A stretch of 64,000 nucleotides of DNA, taken from positions 28,517,530 through 28,581,529 of the forward strand of contig OZ035962.1 of NCBI GenBank assembly GCA_964034945.1, written 5' to 3'. Source of the DNA: Chrysopilus asiliformis (Eukaryota; Arthropoda; Insecta; Diptera; Rhagionidae). The notes beneath the pieces are model-generated. The model worked only from the letters and a program-made list of their open reading frames with translations. It did no database searches and was not told the origin of the DNA. Made by a program: the position numbers and the translations under genes. Position 1 is the stretch's first letter; every line of letters starts with the position of its first letter. Below are positions 12,250 to 22,365 of this stretch, piece after piece.

Positions 12250-13213
12250 GGACAGACAGACAGACGGACGGACATGCAAAAATCAATTATTTTTATCATT
12301 CTAAACACACTGGTGTAATTCATTTTTATGTGTGATGACGGGATCTTGGCGTTACAAACGGTAAGGTAAAGTTAATATAGGTACCCTTTGGTTTCACCAT
12401 ACGGGTATAAAAATATTAAAACACATTCAAACAATTTTTGAAGTTAAAAATGAAAAATTTTACTTAATTTTAAAACAAATTAAAAATTTCAAGAAAAAAT
12501 CAGATTTTAAATTTAAAGCCAAAAAAATAAGCCGGAAAATTAATAAAATTTATAAAAAAAATCTCACGTTCATCCATTCGTTGGTAAGGATCAAATTTCC
12601 ATTCAGGATTTCCCTTGGACTTTCTTGACCTAATATTGCTACTACTACTACCATCGCTACTTGCTGAACATATTTTAATTCCGCTCATGGTTTCCTGAAG
12701 TTTTATTTTTGCCTTTTCTATGGTATCCTTGCCGTCTGGCTTCGGTTGGTATCTAATATGAAATTTAGCGTGAATTTTTTTCTATTGCAGTTGTGGACAC
12801 ATTTTAGTGGCTCTCGTATAGAAAGTCTGAATGATATCTGAGGTACCTCGGGCATTCGTAAGCTCCACTGGCTCGAATTGTGTCCTGAGTTTTCCTTCTT
12901 GCCACGCGACTCATTCGCTTGGCCGCCAGCTCCTTCAGGCGTTTTATTTCATTCTCGTCGACGGGATTCTTCTCGACCGGAAGTGGAAGTGGCTCGCCGT
13001 TACGAAGGAAGTAATCAATTTTCTTTCTATTCATCATAGTTAGACGTGACTCTTCCATTAGAACTGGATGAAATTTGTTAAAATTTTATTTCTTTTATTG
13101 TTTTAACACAAAACATTATCACCCTTAATAAGATCTTGGGTTTCTGGACTATATTTGACCTTGGGAAGATGGAAAAGTCCTCCCTGCTGGACCCTCTCAC
13201 TTGGCCAATCCAT
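11557..13213 (-). CDS. UPF0193 family protein (EVG1/C22orf23 homologue)
   Basis: Five exons on the minus strand: 13123-13213, 12847-13063, 12568-12752, 11704-11795 and 11557-11643. All introns are GT-AG (59, 94, 772 and 60 nt) and phases fit. The product is 223 aa; human EVG1 is about the same size. Family blocks in order: an N-terminal KVKYSPETQDLI, then LMEESRLTMMNRKKIDYFL with GEPLPLP, a basic middle, PDGKDTIEKAKIKLQ, and the C-terminal block FDPYQRMDELLTEITERSEW ... MEKLGEGKKHREIIRLQISD, which is likely helical or coiled-coil. In family knowledge this is a poorly characterised protein linked to ciliated cells; no enzyme motif is visible. The tail STTTTSSE is low complexity. Intron 3 contains an antisense INE-1-like element. 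The start is the first ATG of the frame and precedes the conserved N-terminus. Confidence 0.88.
11822..12411 (+). repeat. INE-1/mini-me-like element, copy 2 (in EVG1-type intron)
   Basis: Same ends as copy 1. The (GACR)n tract is about 68 bp at 12209-12276. A small insertion (ggta) interrupts the TATACCC arm of the terminal hairpin; GGGTATA remains at 12403-12409. It lies wholly inside intron 3 of the EVG1-type gene, antisense to it, and makes up most of that 772-nt intron. Confidence 0.8.
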
Positions 13214-13980
13214 TTTCAAATAATTTTTAGCACTCTTTAAAAAAACGTTTATAAATTAAATTCGTTAAAATTATATTAAAACTGGAGAAAGATGTGGACC
13301 GCACGGAAACACTTTTAAAAGTGCCGATAAACTTCGATCAAACAAAATAAACAGCCGAAAATTTTTCCCATTTAAAAGTTTTCGGTTGGTTTCTCAAGTA
13401 GTTCTTTTAGTTCTTAAATGAATTCATAAAATGGGGAGTAAGTTTTATTGGCACGGCAACGTGTACTTGTTTTCATTACCCTTGGTTGATGAGTTATTAT
13501 GCATAGTCACTTATATGATAAATTCACATATGAATGGGGGTGGACGTGCAAAGTAATGTAAAGAGGGTAGTCGGCGGTAATCAATCTGATTTAAATTTGA
13601 AGGATAACTGAAAGTTTTATTTTGCAGAGTCAGTGAATCCTAAATGGCTATCGTATGTAGATTTTGACGTGCTTCAAAGAACTATTGAAAGTTATTCGAG
13701 GCTAATTTCAGATCCTATTCGCATGCAAGCAATTCCACTCGTGATCTAGACCTCGGATTTAACCTTCATTGCCAAGGCGTCATCGTTACGGTTATTGGTT
13801 ATTTATTGCATGTTTTATTTGGCGTAAAATGCACCCTTCTTACAATGTTTATCTCACATTTTTTTCTGTTTCCGTACAAAGTGTTAAAATACCATTTTTT
13901 GTGAGAATTTTCAAAATTTTGTTTATGTTTTTTATGATTTTTAATAATAAATTTTTTAATATGTAGTATTAGATCAATTT
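13214..13980. other. Upstream region of the EVG1-type gene; nothing recognised
   Basis: AT-rich; no open frame of interest, no clear repeat. Presumably holds the promoter of the minus-strand gene at 13213, but no core element stands out. Confidence 0.4.
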
Positions 13981-14515
13981 TTATACCCGTATGGTGAAAC
14001 CAAAGGGTATATTAAATTTGCCTTACCGTTTGTAACGCCAAGAACCCGTCATCACACACAAAAGTGAATTACATCAGTGTGTTTAGAATGATAAAAAAAA
14101 AAATCGAATTTCGCATGTCCGTCCGTCCGTCTGTGGCGCGGATTGCGGGCGCACGGATTGAGACTTAAAATTTTACGCAGATTCGTTTTTCGTAAAATGC
14201 AAGGCTAAGTTCGTTAATGGGTAAAAATGGACCATTAGGGGGGATACCCCCCATACGAACGAAAAGGTTTTTTGCAAATATCTCAAAAACGGTGCATCTT
14301 AGAACCAAAGTTATTGAGGATATGATTCTACATAAAACTTCCATACCTCAAAATTCGATTGGAATAAATTTTAAAAAATCTTATTGAAAAGTTCTTCAAA
14401 ATGGAATTTTGATACAACTGTTCGCGGTTCAGTTAAACTTCGAACAATTCCATTTTACCATACGGGTTTTCAATAATTGCCAGATTGGCAATTATAGCTT
14501 TTGTTATGTTAAATT
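13981..14515 (-). repeat. INE-1/mini-me-like element, copy 3
   Basis: Inverted copy: TATACCC at 13982-13988 and GGGTATA at 14005-14011 form the hairpin. The (GTCY)n tract is only about 18 bp (14117-14134), against 56-73 bp in copies 1, 2 and 4. It ends in the complement of AACATAACAAAAGCTATAAT. More diverged than the other full copies. Confidence 0.8.
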
Positions 14516-14586
14516 TATGCGTTGAAAAATCTTATCCACGCCGACCATTTTGATAATCAATTTAACAATTTTGATTATCAAATTAA

Positions 14587-14817
14587 CCCTCTAACCGGAA
14601 TATTACCGAAAAAAATTCACCAAAATATGACTTTCAACTTGCGACAGACCGTAACCAAGACAACGTACAGGGCTAAATTTTTTCCAGCATGTAAAGGGAT
14701 AACTTACAAAAGTCAGTGTAACGCGTTCCGGCGATTTTCGGCGATTAAAATTGTTACCCGTTATAAACAAGCGAATTCCCTGAAGCCCGCCTTTAGGCGG
14801 GCATTCCGGCTAGAGGG
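14587..14817. mobile_element. TTAA-flanked (piggyBac-type) MITE
   Basis: Bounded by TTAA on both sides (14583-14586 and 14818-14821). Terminal inverted repeats CCCTCTAACCGGAAT and ATTCCGGCTAGAGGG differ by one base. A small hairpin (cccgcctttaggcggg) lies near the right end. 231 bp, non-coding. TTAA duplication with a CCC start is the piggyBac signature. Confidence 0.75.
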
Positions 14818-14821
14818 TTAA

Positions 14822-15891
14822 ATATTTCCAGTTGTTAATTCAACGATTTCGATTATCAATTTAGAGTTACAAAAGAGTTAGACACCTTAAAACATGCCTT
14901 ACATTGCGACATGCGTTCCTTTTTTATATGGAATGGAACGATCCTATCAACTTTTGGTGGAAATTCGTTAACCTGAAGTGAGCAAAATGGTGACATTTCA
15001 AAAATTTCAATTTTGTTTTCGCGATTTCCTCCCAAACTACGCGTTCTTCAGTAGTCTAATGTATGACATAAGTTGGGGACAATTAGGTTTTCTACACTTT
15101 TGCCTTTGCGAGATATACCGTTATCTCGAAAAATTTCGTTTTGTGCAGATATTAGATAAAATGTAGAAAATGGAAATGCTGACAAGTCTGTCAAGTGTAT
15201 TTTTATTTTGTCCGAGATATTCTCTCTAATGTATGATAAATTAGATTTTACTCAATTTCTTATAAACTAACGGGTTTTCGAAGAAAAAACTTAAATGCAC
15301 TAATAAAAATAATAAAATATCTGCACTTTTGCCTCTATTGTAAATCGATATTTTTTAAACATCAAGAGAGTTCAGATTTTGTGTAAGGAAATCATGTGGT
15401 GTTCACTTTTTATTTAAAATCTGGACATTCAAAATGAGAAACTCTATATTTGCATGTCTACCACCCTTTTGTACCTCTTGAAGGTTTATAAGCAGAAAAT
15501 TGAAATTTGTCATGCCAATAGTCAATAACTCTAAATGTTATTCTGCAAAAAAAAAAACATAATCTGTAAAGCATGTCACTAGAAATTTCTTCGTGGTTCT
15601 TAATATTGATTTTAGAAAAAAAAAACGAAAAATTCCAAATAAAAATTAGGTATATATTTTTATGACATAAATATTCAAGACGAATCACATTTATTTACAA
15701 TAAATACTTTTCTTTGTGTTCACTTTTCACAACATTTAAATTGATTTGGTTCATCTGCACGTTCTTCTGTCTCATTCAATTCGCATTTAACGCCAAAAAA
15801 ATTCAACCTTGAGTGATGAATTGCTTTGCTAGGGTGAAAAAAGGAAATAAAGCAAACGTTATGGGTTCAAAAATGCATCACAGACAACACT
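14822..15891. other. AT-rich stretch downstream of PME-1
   Basis: No gene recognised. Minus-strand reading frames here are short and lack known motifs. Some words (ccgttatc-gagata; tcatgtg-tgttcac) recur around 18190-18360 on the other side of the PME-1 gene, a weak hint of an old shared repeat. Confidence 0.35.
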
Positions 15892-17601
15892 TTAGCAAGC
15901 TGGCATGTGGCGCAAAAACTCTGAGGCCGGCTCTGCGAATTTATTCCTGAGTAAGTACGATCCAATCACCTCGGCAACTTCATGCGGACGATCTTCGTGC
16001 ACTGCGTGGCCACAGCGAGCCAATACTTGCATTTGAAATTTACCTAAAATTAGAATTTGTTTCAAAATTTTGTAGAGATTGTATTTAGAAGAGTTTTAGC
16101 TACCCTGCATTTGTCCCACAGTCAACGTCTTATCGAGTCCATCGATGCTGGCCAAGAGTAGCAATTTTGGCACCCGTAAATTCAGAAATTTCTCGCTTAA
16201 CCCTTCGAACCAACCGACCCAGTATTTTTCTGATTGTGATAAATCTATTCGCCATGTGTATCTGAAGGAGACGGTGATGTTAACCGAAAGAAATTTTTTA
16301 AAATCAGTTAGAAAAATCTACTTTTGAGTAGTGTCCTTGGAAGCTAGCTCTGCGGTTGGAATTTTAAATTCTGATTCCGTTGTTGCTGTCCCGTTAGCTG
16401 CCTCAACCTCTGCATCTTCTGAAATACTGAAAGGATGAACGAATTTCGTTGGTGCTGCTGTGTCTACGACGTCGTCTTCCAATGGCAATTCATTTGTTGC
16501 TAATTTCTTCGTTTCAGAGCTGAAAATGAAAGAATTCTGAATGGGAGAAAAACTAGGTGGTTTTTCGATATTGTCCGTAAAATATTTCACACTAATTTGT
16601 GTATTTCCCGACTCTTTTCACAACGCGTTGCTATTTTGCGTGCAATTTTACAGTTCAATTTTTATTTAAAATACCAGTATTTTGCAGACCAATATTTCCA
16701 TCAATGCTGCCCTACTCACTTAATAATTTGTCCCGGCATCGAAACCTTAGCGCTCTCCACATTTCTGATCTGTCCACTGCGAACGCACCACTCAATCGCA
16801 TTCGAGATGCTTTTAAAATGAGTTGGCCGAGATCTGAGGAAACTCTGCATGCTGGCCAGCGCTTCCATGGCAGTGCCTTCCACTACATCAATTACAGTTA
16901 CCCCAATTAGACTGGGTATAAGCTCTAGGAACGCAATATGAACAGCAATCGCTCCGCCCATTGAATGACCAACCAGGAGAATTGGAGGACACTCTTCCGG
17001 GTAGAGTTTATTCATTATTTTACCCACGTCGCTAGAAACGAATAATTATTTTCAATCAATTCGCATTTTTTTTAAACAAATATTTACGTGGCTAAAGTCT
17101 CAGCCGACAAATCGTCATCTTTATCGCTTATGGAGTCTCCATGGCCTCGCAAATCAATAGATAGACATTGACAATGAACAATGGCAGTTATTTCCATCTA
17201 AAATTACTTAAATTAGGCATCAATTGACAAAATCTGCAAATTTTTACACTGAAGTGTGCCCAAGTGAGGGCGGAATACCCTCCGCCGTGAAGAAGCAGAA
17301 GAATTGGACCCGGTTTGGCAGGAGTTTTGGTTCGGTAAACGCGAAAGGTGTTTTTCTCGTCCACCACGACATCCTGTTTCTCCGAAAAGTATTCATTCCA
17401 TAGGGAAGGTTTGTAATCTCGCGCTCTTCCACGTTTCATTGCATCGCTGCGAACAGAAAATGCAAATTACATAAAAATGCTTGAAAGGTCATTAAGAATG
17501 CAAACAAATCGGAATTGGGTCAATTACCTCTTCGAACCTCTGCTAAAATTTCCAGATGGTGGCAAACGAGATTTCATTATTGTTCTTTGCAAATTCGACA
17601 T
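15892..17601 (-). CDS. PPME1: Protein phosphatase methylesterase 1 (PME-1)
   Basis: Serine hydrolase of the alpha/beta fold that removes the methyl ester from the C-terminal leucine of the PP2A catalytic subunit. Seven minus-strand exons: 17528-17601, 17248-17446, 17088-17197, 16720-17031, 16322-16591, 16104-16261 and 15892-16043. Introns are 50-128 nt, all GT-AG, phases consistent. The product is 424 aa. Visible family features: DYKPSLWNEYF N-terminal block, oxyanion-side LLLLHGGGYSALTW, LRGHGDS, nucleophile elbow GHSMGGA (Ser151), VIDVVEGTAM (Asp176) at the family spacing of 25 residues, and CGHAVHED (catalytic His) near the C-terminus. Exon 5 encodes a serine/acid-rich linker of about 89 residues, where the family is variable; this explains the length above the usual ~386 aa. 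The start MSNLQ aligns with the family N-terminus. Confidence 0.95.
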
Positions 17602-17820
17602 TTCAGGCCACTAAACAAATCGTTTGGGAGGATTTATTGCGAAAATTAATACCAAACACTGTAAAAACCGCAAAACCGCGATCCAATCGAAGAATTTTGC
17701 TAGTCAAGTAGTTTGCATGAAGGTCGCCAGGGGCGCTTTATCCGTCCAGTCATCTACAAATCGTCCGTTTGCAGGGTAAATTCGAGTGAGTATAGCGTCA
17801 ACCTTTTTAAGATAATAGTT

Positions 17821-17952
17821 CTGTGGCAACAAGTCATAAGGGCCTAAGTCTGTTTTTAGGCTAAGCCAAATTGTTCTGTCTATTAAAGTAAATACAGATC
17901 TTTTTGATTTGATCTGAAAATCGACTAAGGCTCTTATGACTTGTTGCCACAG
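17821..17952. repeat. MITE with CTGTGGCAACAAGTCATAAG ends
   Basis: Terminal inverted repeats ctgtggcaacaagtcataag and cttatgacttgttgccacag are perfect over 20 bp. A diverged relative lies inverted at 59606-59735, and the interior word gattttcagat...gatctgtattt is shared. No target duplication could be fixed by eye. Confidence 0.75.
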
Positions 17953-19364
17953 GTATTTCCACGAATTTTACTTTCTTATACGTAGGATAATAAACTATTG
18001 TATTCATGAATAATTTCGACCTCTTAGTTTTGCCTAAAAAAACATTTCCCGAATACTGAGTCGATTAAAGAATTATTACAAAAATGTATTTTTGTCTATT
18101 AAATTGTGTACAAGATTTCTCAACTAATAGAGCTAGTAGCTCAATATATGAGATGAATTGAAGAGAATAATTTTTGCCACAACTTTGTCTTTTACCGTTA
18201 TCGAGATATTATTATTAAAAATTAAAGAAAAAAATTGGCGATAATTAAAATTCTCTACATTTTTAAACTAATATTTTATTTGTTAGGTTATAATCCAAAT
18301 TCTACGCAACGGTAAATGTTGTTTAATAAAGTCATGTGCTGTTCACAGTAGATATTTTATATCAAATTTCTTTCTTTTTTTCAAATTAAAAAGCTTTTAT
18401 TCTTCAAATTCTGGTTGCGAATTAACTTTTAATCTTGAAGTAGTTATATATTTTTACCAAAATAAACACTTCCAGATAATTTTCGCAAAATTTCGAATCT
18501 TAAACCTTAGACATAAATTGCGCCTATCTTTATATCTTGCCAGAAAATGGAGACAGCATTGTTCGGATACATCTGACGTCTTGGACAAAAATGTTGTAAA
18601 AACCCTGCTTGTACATGAAAATAGGCGAAATTAATGTCTAATTGAGACACAGAGTAAAATATAATTTTTACGTTATTAAAAAATGTTAAATGTAAAAACA
18701 TTTTTTTCCTATAAAAAATGAAGGAAAACTTAACTTATTTGTAAGTAAAATTTTTACTTCAAACTTAAATTTTGGATCTGTGGACTTTTTTCTGCTTTTA
18801 CTTGTTCTTTGTGCTATAGATTGCAAAAATTGTACAAAAAATGCAAAAAATAGGCAGTCCAACTTAGCACCGGTCTAAATGCGCCCAATGAATACATTTT
18901 GTTTTAAAAAGCTTCGTTAACATATGGAAAAAAAACTTGTTAATAGTAAAGTTTCGTATATGTTTATCAACGTTCTATGAAAGAAAAAAAGAAAAATAAA
19001 TTTCCGAAAATTTTTTTTACATATACTTGTAACAAATCAAATTTTGGAAATTCTTAATATCTTTAGCTTTTGTCATACATTACACAATTTAAAAAAAAAA
19101 TGATTTCACAGTAAATTACGAAAAACCAGCTTTGGATTTTCATAAAACCGTTATATTGATAATATGACTAATTGAAAACACAAGCAAAAGTATTGTTTTA
19201 ATAATTTTAATATTTTATTCATTAGCACGCTACAACTAACAAATAATCACTTTATACTTTTTACTACTATTTTATTTAAAAAAAAAGACTAAAAAATCGA
19301 GAAGTCCCCTTAATTTTACCTCTAACCCAATAGTGAGATATTTATTGTGATAATTACTACTATT
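17953..19364. other. AT-rich non-coding stretch
   Basis: Nothing beyond AT-rich, homopolymer-laden sequence; no gene or element end recognised. Confidence 0.4.
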
Positions 19365-19447
19365 GACTAATATACGTCACATTTTTAAGAGAGGAGATCC
19401 GTAAACCTCCCCCTATTAAAACAAGCGTGACGTTTTTTATGGACAAC
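19365..19447. repeat. MITE fragment, 'TCCATAAAATACGTCAC' family, copy D
   Basis: Carries tatacgtcacatttttaag at left and gcgtgacgttttttatggac at right with the C-rich centre (acctccccct). The outer left end is eroded. Confidence 0.45.
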
Positions 19448-19548
19448 CTTTTAGTTTTAAATTATTCACAAATTTTTGCATTGCCCCTTTCAGAAGGGCA
19501 TTATTATTTTTTCTAAAATCACATTAACTTCTCAGTATTTCCTAAAAC

Positions 19549-20508
19549 TAATGCTACATTTACACGAATGACAAATTTGTCATTATACCCGTATGGTGAA
19601 ACCAAAGGGTATATTAACTTTGCTTTACCGTTTGTAACGCCAAGATCCCGTCATCACACACAAAAATGAATTACACCAGTGTGTTTAGAATGATAAAAAA
19701 AATTGAATTTTGCATGTCCGTCCGTCTGTCCGTCTGTCTGTCTGTCTGTCTGTCCGTCTGTCTGTCTGTGGCGCGGATTGCGGGCGCACGGATTGAGCTA
19801 GAGACTTGAAATATTGCACATATCCGTTTTTCGTAAAATGTGAGGCTAAGTTCGTTAATGGGCAAAAATGGACCATTAGGGGGGGTACCCCCCATACGAA
19901 CGAAAACTTTTTTTCTGAATATCTCAAAAACGGTGAATTTTATCAAAAAAGTCCAAGAACAAAAGTTATTTAGGATATGATTCTACATAAAACTCCCATA
20001 CATCAAAATCCGATTGGAATAAATTTTAAAAAATCTTGTTGGAAAGTTTGACTTCAAAGTGGAATTTTGGTATAACTGTTCGAATTTTGATACGAATATC
20101 ACCATACGGGTCTCCAATGATTGCCAGATTGGCAATTATAGCTTTTGTTATGTTTTTTTTCTTGTCATTATGTTAATTCCCGTGTAAATGGCATAATTTT
20201 TGTAATTTTTTCTGTCAGAAAATGTCAATCTCTCATAAAAGAATGAACTTGTCCATTCTTGTATGCCAGTTTGTCATTCTTGCAAACGCAATATTAGTTA
20301 TGACAAAAGTTGAATACTAAAGTTGTCATAACTAATATTGCGTTTGCACGAATGACAATCTGGCATAAAAGAATGGACAAGTTCATTCTTTTATGAGAGA
20401 TTGACATTTTCTGACAGAAAAAATTACAAAAATTATGCCATTTACACGGGAATTAACATAATGACAAGAAAAAAATGACAAATTTGTCATTCGTGTAAAT
20501 GTAGCATA
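19549..20508. repeat. Long palindrome (foldback element) with nested insertion
   Basis: Left arm: tgctacatttacacgaatga... at 19549-19583 continued at 20155-20320. Right arm: about 20320-20508, ending atgacaaatttgtcattcgt-gtaaatgtagca. The arms pair with few mismatches over about 185 bp each. The left arm is split by INE-1-like copy 4; the right arm is intact and gives the pre-insertion sequence. Non-coding. Confidence 0.8.
19583..20154 (-). repeat. INE-1/mini-me-like element, copy 4 (nested)
   Basis: Inverted copy with hairpin TATACCC (19584-19590) / GGGTATA (19607-19613) and a (GTCY)n tract at about 19715-19770. It interrupts the left arm of a palindrome. Compared with the intact right arm, the target was GTCA followed by a run of seven T, and the occupied site shows no clear target-site duplication. 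This is the best-defined boundary of the family in the window. Confidence 0.85.
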
Positions 20509-20848
20509 ATAGTGCAAATCCTGGTGAGACATAGAAAACCACATTGTTTGTAAGAAAATTAAAGTGAAAAATATGACGTAAATTTAGAAGCTCTAACTTG
20601 AAAACGACGCGACCAATTGAGATGGAATTTGGGACAATTTCCTCGGGGGAAAAGCCATAGGCTACAAAAATTTGTCATAAATCATGTGTTCTCTCTGTGT
20701 TTTCATCCAATTTTAAAACTGATTGTACAACCTGCCAGCTTAATTTAATAATCTCTAATCTAACACTCAAGTTGAAGGGGTCACACAATTTGTTTTATGC
20801 TATAAATATATAAAATATTTTTATTAATTTGTGATCGACCGTTATTTT
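20509..20848. other. Spacer before the Penelope-like element
   Basis: Part (20560-20790) resembles 3230-3560. No gene. The last bases (taaaatattttt, 20811-20822) also occur at the right end of the retroelement (24854-24865), but not in a clean target-duplication position. Confidence 0.35.
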
Positions 20849-20952
20849 ATATTTTATTAATTATTTGAAGCGGGCTCATCGGTCATTTGTAGGTTTTTTT
20901 AAATCAAAGAGTGTTTTCTTTGTAAATCCTTCATTATTTATTAATTAATGTT

Positions 20953-21003
20953 AATTCCTCGACGTTTCGACTACGTTTGTAGTCATCTTCAGGATGGGAA
21001 TCT
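20953..21003 (-). ncRNA. Hammerhead-ribozyme-like motif, left arm
   Basis: Exact mirror copy of the motif at 24706-24756, so core, helix II and helix I are the same. It faces the opposite way because this arm is inverted. Confidence 0.65.
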
Positions 21004-21416
21004 GTTTTTTTACAAGTTTCTTACAAATTTGTTTTTTAAGGATTTGAAATACAAAAATACTTACTTACTATGTTTCTTTGTTTTATGATGGTGACGTCGT
21101 AATAATTTTCATGTCTTTGTTTTTTAAAAAATTTTCGCGGTTTCTGTTATTTTTAGTTGAATGTCATTTACTTTACATAAAAACTTTTGAACAAATAAAT
21201 TACCTAAATGTTTATTGATGTCAGGAAAGTTAAAAACGTTTAAAAAACTTAGTCAAAAAAGTAAAATGGAAATTAGAACAAAAAATTGAAATAAATTAAA
21301 CACGACGTCACGAACGAAAAATTAATTTTTTTGAAAAAAGCTAATGATGGTACGGTAAGTAAACTAATAATGATAACAGGCTTTTTTTGTTTGTTAGTTT
21401 GTGTGTTATTTCTCTC

Positions 21417-22365
21417 TTAGTGCCTCGAGCGTTTGTTATTGGTGTTATTGTCTGTGTCTGTAACAGTTCTTCGTCGTTTGCGTGGGTTTGTGTTTTCGTT
21501 GAGTAGTGCACAATAAATGGCTGATATTTGGTCCGTGTCTCTTTTTATGTTGTATGTGTTTTCTGTATAAATGTGTAGAGCCTCTACTGTAAGTCTCTTG
21601 TTGTAGTTGGTTTGCCTAGCTAAGATTTCTGTTCCCTCAAAGTCCGGTTCATGTGTGTGGGTTTTGTAATGTTCAACTAATGCTGTGTGGTGTGTGTCGT
21701 CAGTCGTGATCCCCATTCTCTTCAAATCGTTTTTATGGTTGTTGACTCTCTTTTCTAGATGTTGTTTGGTTTGACCAACATAATTTAGATCGCATTTTGT
21801 ACCATTATGAATGTCTCCCTTGCAAGGAATTTTGTATATGACATTGGATTGTTTTAGTTTCGGAGTAGGATCTTTTAATTTTGTGTAAATTGAGCGTAAT
21901 GTTGTTTTATTTTTGTATGCTAGCATTATGTCCTTCGTATGTTCTTTTAATGTTTTTGTTATTTTTTCTGTCACACCATTAATGTATGTTATGCTTCTGT
22001 ATACGCGGTTTGTGTTGTCATTGTTAAGCGAATTATTGTTGGATTGATTATTGTTACTTCTTGCTTTTAGTAAACTGTAGATTATGTTGGTTGGGTAATT
22101 GTTTTTTGTCAGTATGGATTTTAGTAATTTTATGTTTTTTTGATGGAATTTTTGAGAGCTGAGTGTTAGTATTGTTTTTATTAGTTGTTTGGCGGTGTTT
22201 ATTTTTTGTGACTGGGGGTGGTTTGAGAGGTAATTAAGGATGCGGTCGGATGTGGTTTGTTTTTGGTACCAATCTGTGTCTATTTTATTTTTGTTTCTTA
22301 TATTTAAAACGTTGAGATATGGTAATTTGTTGTTGTGTTCCATTTCACATGTAAACTGAATATTG
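21417..22365 (-). pseudogene. Truncated inverted copy of the PLE ORF C-terminus
   Basis: The minus-strand frame encodes the last ~310 residues of the PLE protein, identical to residues 176-483 of the plus-strand copy, including VIYKIPC, NYVGQT and the basic tail RKRRRTVTDTD. It lacks the RT catalytic core, breaks off at the arm boundary, and cannot make an active polymerase. Confidence 0.85.

Noticed and set aside
14522..14821. 99-codon plus-strand frame
   Set aside because: It lies almost wholly within the TTAA-flanked MITE and stops at its end.
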